Positions 36,101 through 48,100 of a DNA stretch of 64,000 nt are shown piece after piece. The DNA is taken from positions 196,931,281 to 196,995,280 of the forward strand of contig NC_081552.1 of the NCBI RefSeq assembly GCF_963082655.1, written 5' to 3'. Origin of the DNA: Stomoxys calcitrans (taxonomy: Eukaryota; Arthropoda; Insecta; Diptera; Muscidae). Each line of letters begins with the position of its first letter. Position 1 is the first letter of the stretch. Under the pieces are notes generated by a model, which did not search any database, was not told the DNA's origin, and saw nothing but the letters and a program-made list of their open reading frames with translations. The translations under genes were made by a program, and so were the position numbers.

Positions 36101-39100
36101 ACGACCCCTGCACTGGTAATACAAGCACTATACCAACTCGGCTACCGGGGCGCCTCAACGACAAGACACGCTACCAACTCCGATTTGAACCGTACCGTCA
36201 GCCAAATCGGATGAAAATTGGGGCTTCCAGGGGCTCGAGAAGTCAAATCGGGAGATCGGTTTATATGGTAGTTATATCTAGTTATAGACCAATTTGAACC
36301 GTACTCGGCGCAGTTGTTAAAAGTCAGAACAGAACACTACATGCAAGATTTCAGTCAAATCGGATAAAATTGCGGCTTCCAGAGGTTCAAGAAGTCAAAT
36401 CGGGAGATCGGTTTATATGGAAGCAGTATCAGGTTATAGACAGATTCAAACCGGTTATAGACAAACAGTTATTGGAAGTCATAACAGAACACCTCATGCC
36501 AAATTTTAGCCAAATTGGACAAAAAATGAGGCTTCCAGGGGTGCAAGTAGTAAAATCGGGAGATCGGTTTATATGGAAGCTATATCTAAATTTGAACCGA
36601 TTTGGCCCACGGGGATAGTGGGATAGTAAGAACCGCAAAAAAACCAGTACTAGTAGTAAAAAACATGCCGTGTGACAACGGGTAGAGATAACTCTTTAAA
36701 ATTTGAAATGGTTAAAGCTTAGGTCCTATCGAGATCATGTACAAAGTTCCAAGGCCCTGGGTTATCCGGGCGCCTTTGAGTACGTCTCTAAAATCTGTCA
36801 ACTCGGTATTTCGAAAATTTATTGGTGTTGCCAACTCTTCGTTTTTGGCCCAATTTCCGATTTTTTTACTGGATAGTGCTTAAAAATCGCAACAAACAAG
36901 TCCGCTCGAGGTTTGCAATATCTCCACTGGTTTGGGGAATATACGAGTTTTAATTTTTATTTGTAAAGGGTGATTTTTTTGAGGTTAGGATTTTCATGCA
37001 TTAGTATTTGACAGATCACGTGGGATTTCAGACATGGTGTCAAAGAGAAAGATGCTCAGTATGCTTTGACATTTCATCATGAATAGACTTACTAACGAGC
37101 AACGCTTGCAAATCATTGAATTTTATTACCAAAATCAGTGTTCGGTTCGAAATGTGTTCATTCACCGTTCAGCGATGAGGCTCATTTCTGGTTGAATGGC
37201 TACGTAAATAAGCAAAATTGCCGCATTTGGAGTGAAGAGCAACCAGAAGCCGTTCAAGAACTGCCCATGCATCCCGAAAAATGCACTGTTTGGTGTGGTT
37301 TGTACGCTGGTGGAATCATTGGACCGTATTTTTTCAAAGATGCTGTTGGACGCAACGTTACGGTGAATGAACACATTTCGAACCGAACACTGATTTTGGT
37401 AATAAAATTCAATGATTTGCAAGCGTTGCTCGCTAGTAAGTCTATTCATGATGAAATGTCAAAGCATACTGAGCATCTTTCTCTTTGACACCATGTCTGA
37501 AATCCCACGTGATCTTCAAATACTAATGCATGAAAATCCTAACCTCAAAAAAATCACCCTATACATAATTTTTGGCCAAGATTGGCTTCGTATTTGCAAT
37601 TTTCGGACGCATTTGTGGTTAGATTTTGATTTCATTGCAGCAAAAATTGTCAACATGTGATTATTCAGATAAAAGTTAAACCAATTTTCCACAGGATATA
37701 AAGGGACTCACGGAGACACTGGAATCTTCGAATAATGACGTTGATCAAAGGTTTAAAATAACGGAATTCATGGTGAAGGAATTCTTGAGGAGCTTCAAAC
37801 CATTCAAGTCATCCGGACCTGGTGGAATATTTCCGGCGTTACTACAGCAAAAGGCAGACTATCTGGCGCCTCGTCTGACCAAAATTTTCACAGCGTGCCT
37901 AGGATTTGCATATACTCCGAAAGCCTGGCAGGAGGCAAGGGTGGTGTTTATACCCAAGCCCGGCAAGGCAAGTTATGCGACACCAAAGGCCTACAGACCT
38001 ATAACCCCCGTTGTTTCACTCAAAACCATGAACGTATTGTGTACACCATGTTAAAGAGTAGGACATCCAGTGAACTGCTCAAATACAAACAGCATGCCTA
38101 TATCAAGGGAAGGTCGGTGGAGACTGCCCTGCACGAGGTTGTGCATTAAATAGAAGAATACTTCGATGCCAAAACGTAGACCGTGGCGGTATGCTTTGAC
38201 ATCGAGGGGGCTTTTAACAATGTGCGTACCGACACACTGATTCAATCCTTAGACCAGTACCGGGTGGATCTGGTTCTTAGAGACTGGAAAAACCAAATGC
38301 AAAGGAACAGGTGGATAAATTGTGTGTCGCATGGCATAATTATAAGGGGGAAAGAGGCACCGGGCAAGCCACAGGGGGGCATTTTATCGCCACTCATATG
38401 GGTGAGCACCATAAATGACCTATTACGGATGATGACTGAGGAGCGGTTTGAGCCCGTCTGCTACGCAGACGTTGTTATATTGCTTCCAAGGGCTAAGGAT
38501 CCGAACGAGTTATGCAGAAGGGCCGAAAGAATCTTGCATATGGCATATGACTGGGCTAGACCCAGAGGTCTCAATGTTAACCCAGAGAAGATTGAAATAT
38601 GCCTGTTCACGAGGAAGACAAAGGTGGGCCAATTAAACGCACCACGTTTCCTCAATAAGATGATTTCGATATCTGACAACATCAAATACTTAGGAGTGGT
38701 CTTGATAGGGAACTGAATTGGAAGTGTCACATTCAGGAGCGTACCGAGAAGGCCCACAAATGTTGGGCACTATGTAGGCGGGCCATAGGCTCGAAATGGG
38801 GCCTGAATCCAAGGATAGTCTTACTTACGCCTCAGTAGTTTGGTGGACTGCTGTGGAGAAAAAGAGCAATATAAGGACCATTCAACAGGTTCAGAGAACG
38901 TGTTGTCTTGGCATAGGCGGAGCGATGACAACCACGCCCACTCGAGCACTGGAGGCTATTCTAGATATCCGATCCACTTAGGCTATGAGTCTTAAGGCGA
39001 TGGGAGAATGGATTGAGGATCGGAGCAGCTCATACCATCGTGGTATAATCGAGGCGACGATGGAAACCTGGAAGGAAGGGAAGAGATTTCCGATCGGATA

Positions 39101-42100
39101 CCTGAAATGAACCTTGAAGTCGAGTGCGAGGCACTGCTGCCATCGGCACAGTCTTGGATTGACGGAACCCTAATGTTGCCATCTAGAAGATCATGTTACA
39201 CGGATGGATCAAAGCTAGAGGACAGAGTGGGTCTGGGGATTTACATTGAGAACCCAGGGACTGAGATCTGTTTTAGACTGCCTGACCATAATACGGTCTT
39301 GCAGGCGGAGATCCGGGCGACCACAGAATGCGTGAAGTGGTGTGGTGCTAACGCGAGGATGTTGAGTGTGAACATCTTTACCGACAGTAAAATAGCCATA
39401 AGGGCAATAACAGCCAGGACGGTAAGCTCACGAACAGTCTTGCCATGTAAGAAGGAGAATAATGCCTTCTCTGAGGATGGCAAAATCCGCAACGTTTGGG
39501 TACCGGGCCAAAATGGAGTAATGGGAAATGAAAGGGCAGACAATTTGGCGGTGAAGGCCAGAGGACTGCCGTCAATAAACTTGGTTAACCCGAAGCCTTT
39601 CGGGTCGACGCAGACCGAGTTAAGGGAGTGGGCGATGAATGAGCATGCACCATTGTGGAACAGCGAAACGGTCGGTGGGACGGCGAAAATCCTATGGGGT
39701 ATCCGGATGGTGAGAAGACGAGGCTATTACTGAAAGGAAACAAGAAGGAGGTCAGTATAGCTATTGGTATCGCAACGGGATACATAGGACTACGAGTAAA
39801 ATCAATGCGGCAAGTGATAGCATGTAAAGGGTGATTTTTTTGAGGTTAGGATTTTCATGCATTAGTATTTGACAGATCACGTGGGATTTCAGACATGGTG
39901 TCAAAGAGAAAGATGCTCAGTATGCTTTGACATTTCATCATGAATAGACTTACTAACGAGCAACGCTTGCAAATCATTGAATTTTATTACCAAAATCAGT
40001 GTTCGGTTCGAAATGTGTTCATTCACCGTTCAGCGATGAGGCTCATTTCTGGTTGAATGGCTACGTAAATAAGCAAAATTGCCGCATTTGGAGTGAAGAG
40101 CAACCAGAAGCCGTTCAAGAACTGCCCATGCATCCCGAAAAATGCACTGTTTGGTGTGGTTTGTACGCTGGTGGAATCATTGGACCGTATTTTTTCAAAG
40201 ATGCTGTTGGACGCAACGTTACGGTGAATGAACACATTTCGAACCGAACACTGATTTTGGTAATAAAATTCAATGATTTGCAAGCGTTGCTCGTTAGTAA
40301 GTCTATTCATGATGAAATGTCAAAGCATACTGAGCATCTTTCTCTTTGACACCATGTCTGAAATCCCACGTGATCTTCAAATACTAATGCATGAAAATCC
40401 TAACCTCAAAAAAATCACCCTTTATAAGGCATGAGGGGAAGATAATGAGACATTGGAATATTGCCTTTGTCATTACCCGGCTTTCGCGTCTAACAAATAC
40501 CGGCACATATGTGGGGAACCGCGAAATGGTCGGTAGGACGGCGAAAATCCTATGAGGGGATCCAGATCGTTGAGAAGACGAGGCTATTACTGAAAGGGAG
40601 CAAGAAGGAGGTCAGTATAGCTATTGGTATTGTAACGGGACACATAGGACTACGAGTTCACTTATGTAAAATCGGTGCGGCAAGTGATAGCATGTGTAGG
40701 GCATGCGGGGAAGATGATGAGACGTTGGAGTATTTCCTTTGTCATTGGCCGGCTTTCGCGGCCAATGGAAACACAATATCAGACATGAACCAACTTAGGG
40801 GAGTGGTATTGAAAACAATTGAGGATTTTGTACGTAGCACGGAATTCCTAACTTAAAATTTTCTTTTTAGAGATTACTTTATAGTTTTTAGAGCGAACAA
40901 CAAGCCGATTACTGGCTTAGGTGTATGTCCATAGTGGCATGGGACGGATTAATATCTACACCCTCTTTTCAACCAACAAATATGAAAAAAAAATGTATTT
41001 TATACCCTCCACCATAGGATGGGGGTGTAATAATTTCGTCATTCTGTTTGTAACTACTCGAAATATTCGTCTGAGACCCCATAAAGTATATATATTCTTG
41101 ATCGTCGCGACATTTTATGTCGATATAGCCATGTCCGTCCGTCCGTCTGTCTGTCGAAAGCACGCTAACTTCCGAAGGAGTAAAGCTAGCCGCTTGAAAT
41201 TTGGCACAAATACTTCTTATTAGTGTAGGTCGGTTGGTATTGTAAATGGGCCATATCGGTCTATGTTTTGATACAGCTGCCATATAAACCGATCTTGGGT
41301 CTTGACTTCTTGAGCCTCTAGGGTGCGCAATTCTTATCCGATTGGAATGAAATTTTGCACGACGTGTTTTGTTATGATATCCAAAAACTGTGCCAAGTAT
41401 GGTTCAAATCGGTCGATAACCTGATATAGCTGTCATATAAACCGATCTTGGGGTCATGACTTCTTGAGCCTCTAGTGGGCACAATTATTATCCGATTTGA
41501 ATGAATTTTTGCACGAGGTATTTCGTTATGATATCCAAAAACTGTGCCAAGTATGGTTCAAATCGGTCCAAAACCTGATATAGCTGTCATATAAACCGAT
41601 CTTGGGGCCTTGACTTCTTGAGCCTCTAGAGGGCACAATTATTATCCGATTTGAATGAATTTTTGCACAAGGTATTTCGATATGATATCCAACAACTGTG
41701 CCAAGTATGGTTCAAATCGGTCCATAACCTGATATAGCTGTCATATAAACAGATCTGGGGATTTGACATCTTGAGCTTCTAGAGGGCCCAATTCCTATCC
41801 GATGTGGCTGAAATTTTGCATGACGTAGTTTATACTTACTTTCGACAACTGTGCTAAGTATGGTTCAAATCGGTTCATAACCTAATATAGCTGCCATATA
41901 AGCCGATCTGGGATCTTGACTAGAGAGGTCGGATTGCCTAAAATTTTGTACGACGGATCCTCTCTTGACCATCAACATACGTGTTTATTATGGTCTGAAT
42001 TGGTCTATAGCCCGATACAGCTCCCATATAAATCGTTCTCTCTATTTTACTTCTTAAGCCCCCAATGGGCGCAATTCTTATTCGAATTAGCTGAAATTTT

Positions 42101-45100
42101 ACACAGTTCTCCAACATATAATTTAATGTGGTCCGAACCGGGCCATATCTTGATATCGTTCTAATAGCAGAGCAAATCTTTTTTTATATCCTGTTTTGCC
42201 TAAGGCGGAGGGTATATAAGATTCGGCCCGGCCGAACTTTTTTTAATTTTTTTTGTCAAAAAAAGTATTTTCATTGATTAGTCTCTATTGGAAAAAGTTG
42301 CCTTAATACCTTTATACTCATGGATCGGCCTACGGACCCACTAGGGTCCCCAAATTGTATATACAATACTTATCGTATTGCAAAACACCTCAACATTGAC
42401 TATGTAAAGTTTCGTGTACATGTCTCTATCCATTCGAAACTTCTAAAATTATTTCCAAAATTTTTCGATTTCGCAACACTGTGCATCGCTGCTCAAAATC
42501 TTTTCTAATATTCTTATTTTTTTTATGATGACATGCTGTTTTTCCATAAATTGTGTTTCTATCATGCCACGGAGGCCACCGTAGCGCAGAGGTTAGCATG
42601 TCCGCCTATTACGCTGAACGCCTGGGTTGAATCGTGGCGAGACCATCAAAAAAACTTTCAGCGGTAGTTATCCCCTTCTAATACGGCGACATTTGTGAGA
42701 TACTATGCCATGCAAAACATCTCTCCTAAGAGGTGTCGCACTGCGGCACGCCGTTCGAACTCGGCTATAAAAAGGAGGCCCCTTATCATTGAGCTTAAAA
42801 CTTGAAGCGGACTGCACTTATTGATGTGTGAGAAGTTTGCCCCTGCTTCTTAGTGGAAGGTTCAAGGGCAAAATTTGCCATTTCATTCATTTTGTTAATA
42901 TTTTATTTTTAGTTTTATTTTTTTGTTTTAATTTTTGTTTTTGTGGTTTTGTTTTCTTTACTTTAGATATTGGCAATTGAGGAGAATATGGCTACACCTA
43001 AGTCATATGTCACACCGTGTGGTATTATGAATATAGGCATGACCATTGTGTTGGGTTTATACATCATCTTAGGATTTTTTGGCTATTGGCGCTATGGCGA
43101 TGGTGCACTAGGCAGTGTAACTTTAAATATTCCACAAGAAGAAATGTAAGTATATGTGAGCTCAGCTGACATTCAAAGGTTTGCAGAAATTACCAAAGGC
43201 TATTTGTGGCATTTGAGATGAAAGATGTTTTGCTGTTATTGTTTTTACAAGGAGGTCAAAAATTCTAGAATGTCATAGTAGCTCCCTTAAATAAATTGGT
43301 AAACAATTCAAAAAGGACTTTTGTATTCGTAAGACCATCCCACGCTTTAAAAGTGGCAAGTAAAAGCGTGTTAAGTTCGGCCAGACCGAATCTTGGGTAC
43401 CCACCACCATGGATTCCGCTAAAAAAGGTACACCTTTATTAACTGAGTTTGTATTTGAATTATTTTGGTCTCAAGAAGACATGTTGGTACTTAGGGGGGC
43501 CTATGTGATAATATTGACCGATTTCGATAAAACGTGCCACTAATGTTGTCATAGGATAGGTTTTTGTTCCAAATTTCAGCCAAATCAGATGCAAATGGAG
43601 GCTTCTAAGGGCAGAAGAAGTCAAATCCGGGGATCGGTTTATATGGGGGCTATATCTGTTTATAGACCGATTCGGATCATCCTAGACATGGGTGCTGGAA
43701 GTCATAGCAGAAGTCTTTGCTCCAAATTTCAGCCAAATTGAATGAAAATTGGGGTTCAAGAAGCCAAAACCGGGGATCGATTTATATGCGGGATATATCA
43801 GGTTATAGTCCTATGCAGATCATACTTGGCATGGATGTTTGAAGTCGTAACTCAAGTATTTGTTCCAAATTTCAGGGAAATCCAATGAAAATTGAGTATC
43901 CTAGGGGCTCAAGAAGCCAAATCCGGTGATGGGTTTATATGGGGGCTATATCTGTTTACAGACCTATTCGAATCATACTTGAACTTGATGTCGTAGCTCA
44001 AGTCTTTGATTCAAATTTCAGCCAAATCTGATGAAACTTAAGGCTTCTAAGGGCTGAAGAAGTCAAATCCGGGGATCGGTTTATATGGGCTAGATCTGGT
44101 TATAGACCGATTTGGATCATACTTAGCATGGATGTTGAAAGTCGTTAGGTTAGATTAGGTTGAAAAGAGGGTGCTGATATTAATCCGCCCCATGCCACTA
44201 TGGACATACACCTATGCCAGTAATCGGCTTGTTGTGCGCTCTTAAAAAGTATGAAGAAACCTCTAAAACGAAAATTTTAAATTAGGAATTTCGTGCTACT
44301 CACAAAATCCTTAATTGTTTTCAATACCACTCCCCTAAGATGGTTTATGTCTGATATTGTGTCTCCACTGAAGTGTCGGCAATGACAAAGGAAATGCTCC
44401 ACATGCCCTACAGATTCTATCACTTGCCGCTCACATAAGTGAGCTCGTAGTCTTATGTGTCCCGTTATGTTACTGATAGCTATACTGACCTCCTTCTTGC
44501 TTCCTTTCAGTAATAGCCTTATTTTCTCACGATCTGGATCCCCCCATAGGATTTTCGCCGTCATACCGACCATTTCGCTGTTCCGCAGCGAAATGTCTGA
44601 TATTGTGTCCCCACCAATGTGCCGGTATTTGTTAGACGCGAAAGCCGGGCAATGACATAGGCAATGTTCCAACGTCTCATCATCATCCCCGCATGACTTA
44701 TACATGCTTTCACTTGCCACATTGATTTTACTCGTAGTCTTATGTGTCCCTTTATGTAACCAGTAGCTATACTGACCTCCTTCTTGCTTCCTTTCAGTAA
44801 TAGTCTGGTCTTCTCACGATCTGCATCCACCCATTGGATTTTCGCCGTCCTACCGACCATTTTGCTGTTCCACAATGTTGCATGCGCATTTGTCGCCCAC
44901 TCCCTTTACTCGGACTGCGTCGACCCGAAAGGCTACGGGTTAACCAAGTTTATTGACGGCAGTCCTCTCGCCTTCACCGCCAAATCGTCTGCCCTTTCAT
45001 TTCCCCTTACTCCGTTATGGCCCGGCAACCAAACGATGTGGATTTTGCCATTCTCAGAGAAGGCATTATTCTCCTTCTTACACTGAAAGACTGTTCGCGA

Positions 45101-48100
45101 CCTTACCGTCCTGGTTGTTACAGCTCTTATGGCAATTTTACTGTCGGCAAAGATGTTCACACTCGACTTTAGCATAACACCAATTCACGAATTTCGTGAT
45201 TGCCCGTATATCCGCCTGCAGGATCGTATTATGGTCAGGCAGTCTAAAACAGATCTCAGTCTCTGGGTTCTCAATGTAAACCCCCAGGCCCACTCTATCC
45301 TCTAGCTTTGATCCATCCGTGTAACATGATCTTCCAGATGGCAATACTAGGGTTCCGTTAATCCAAGACTGTGTCGATGGCAGCAGTGCCTCGCACTCGA
45401 CTTCAAAGATAATTTCAGATATCCGATCGGAAACCTCTTCCCTTCCTTCCAGGTTTCCTATCGTCGCCTCGATCATACCGCGATGGTATTAGCTGCTCCC
45501 ATCCTCAATCCATTCTCCCATCGCCTTAAGTCTCATAGCCGCAGTGGGTCGAATATCTAGAATAGTCTGCAGTGGCCTAGTGGGCGTGGTCCTCATCGCT
45601 CCCCCAAAGCCAAGACAACATGTTCTCTGAATCTGTTCTATGGTCCTTATATTGCACTTTTTCTTCATAGCAGTCCACCAAACCACTGAGGCGTATGTAA
45701 GTATTGATCTAATAACGCTCCTGTAGAGCCAGTGGACTATCCTCGGATTCAGGCCCCATTTCGAGCCTACGGCCCATCTACATAGTGCCCAACATCTGTG
45801 AGCCTTCTCACTACTCTCTTGAATGTGACACTTCCAATTCAGTTTCCTGTCCAAGACCACTCCTATTTGATCTTGTCAGATATCGAAATCGTCTTGTTGA
45901 GGAAATGTGGGGCGTTAAATTGGCCCACCTTCGTCTTCCTCGTGAACAGGCATATTTCAGTCTTCGCTGGGTTAACATTGAGACCTCTGGGTCTAGTCCA
46001 GTCATATGCAATATGCAAGACTCTTTCGGCCCTTTTGCATAGCGTGTTCGGATCCTTACTCCTTAGAGGTATTATAACATAGTCTGCGTAGCAGACGGGT
46101 TCAAATCCCTCCTCAGTCAGCATCCGCAATAGGTCATTTATGGTGATCACCAATAGGAGTGGCGATAAAATACACCCCTGTGACTTGTCCTGTGCCACTT
46201 TCTCCCTTATATTTATGGCATGCGACACACAATTTATGCCTTAGCATATGGTTTATCCAGTCTCTAAGGACCGGATCCACCCGGTACTGGTCTAAGGATT
46301 GGATCAGTGTGTCGGTACGCACATTGTTAAAAGCCCCCACGAAGTCAATGCATACCGTCAGGGTGTACGTTTTGGCATCGAAGGATTCTCCTCGATGTCA
46401 ATTCATGCCGCCAGGGTGTACGTTTTTGCATCGAAGGATTCTTCTATTTTATGCACAACCTCGTGCAGGGCAGTCTCCACCGACCTTTCCTTGATATAGG
46501 CATGCTGTTCGTATTTGAGCAATAGGCTGCATGTCCTACTCTTTATCATGGTGTTCACAATACGTTCCATGGGTTTGAGTAGAAAGGATGTAAGGCTTAT
46601 GGGTCTGTAGGCTTTTGGTGTCGCATAACTTGTCTTGCCGGGCTTGGGTATAAACACCACCCTTGCCTCCTGCCAGGCTTTCGGAGTATATGCAAGTCAT
46701 AGGCATGCCAGATAAGGCTCCAGATAGTCTGCCTTTTGCTGTAGTAACGCCGGAAATATTCCATCAGGTCCGGGTGGCTTAAATGGTTTGAAGCCCCTCA
46801 AGGATTCCTTCACCATAAATTCCGTAATTATAAACCTTCGATCAACGACATTATTCCAAGATTTCGGTGTCTGGTGAAGTCGTAACTCAAGTCTTTGGTC
46901 CACATTTCAGCCAAATCGGATGAAAATTGAGGCTTTAAAGGGCTGAAGAAGTCAAATCCGGGAATCGGTTTATATGGGGGCTATATCTATAGATCGATTC
47001 GGGTCATACTTGCCATGGATGTTGGAAATCCTAACTCAAGTCTTTGTTCCGAATTTCAGCCAAACCAGATGACAATAAAGGCTTCTGAGGGATCAAGAAG
47101 TCAAATCCGTGGATCGGTTTATATGGGGGCTATATCTGGTTATAGACCGGTTCGGATCATACTTGGCATGGATGTTGAAAGTCATAACACAAGACTTTGT
47201 TCAAAATTTTAACTAAATCGGACAAAAATTGTGGCTTCTAAGGGCTCAAGAAGTCAAATCGGGAGATCGATTTATATGGGGGCTGTATCAGGTTATTGAC
47301 CGATTTGGACCGATTTGGACCGATTTGGACCATACTTGACCCAGTTGTTGAAGTTTATAACAGAATACTATCTGCGCAAAATTTTAGCCAAATCGAACAA
47401 AAATTGCGGCTTTCAGGACCTCAAGTTGTCAAATCCGGGGATCGGTTTATATGGGAGCTATATCTGGTTTTAGACCGCTTTGGACCATACTTGGCATGGA
47501 TGTTGAAAGTCATAATACAAGACTTTGTTCAAAATTTTAGCTAAATAGGACAAAAATTGTGGCTTTCAGGGGCTCAAGAAGTCAAATCGGGAGACCGGTT
47601 TATATGGGAGCTATATCAGATAATAGACCGCTTTGGACCGTACTTGGCACAGTTGTTGGAAGTCATAACAGAGCACTATCTGGATAAAAACTGCGGCTTC
47701 CAGGGCCTCAAGTAGTCAAACCGGGAGATCGTTTTTATGAGAGCTGAATCTGAAATCTGAACCGATATAGCCTATTTTGCAATCCCTATCAACGGTAACG
47801 AGCGGAGTCTCAGTGGGAGGTCGGGTGGCACTGGCCCTTATACAAATACTGGGTGCCTTGGATGCTCCATATTACAAGGTGAGTTATTGGCGCCTTTAAA
47901 TAAACAATGACCACTCTGTTCCCGCGGCTATCGGTCCTTTGGACCGGAACGAGCTTGCTCAGCTACAGGAGTTTGACGAGGATCACCACCTCCAGATGAA
48001 AATGTGGTAACAACAACCTACATCAAGCGGCTAGCTTTACGCGTTCGAACGCAATCTTGATTTCGACAGACGGACTCGGCTACATCGGCCCAGAAAGTCG

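Noticed and set aside
36088..36154. tRNA gene on the minus strand
   Set aside because: The tRNA-like head continues into a LINE-like tail, so it is a SINE head.
36966..37561. Intact transposase genes in the three MITEs
   Set aside because: Only the N-terminal start and one internal segment are present; the DDE set is incomplete.
44146..44165. Telomeric repeat array
   Set aside because: Only two to three TTAGG-like units at a LINE 3' end; not an array.
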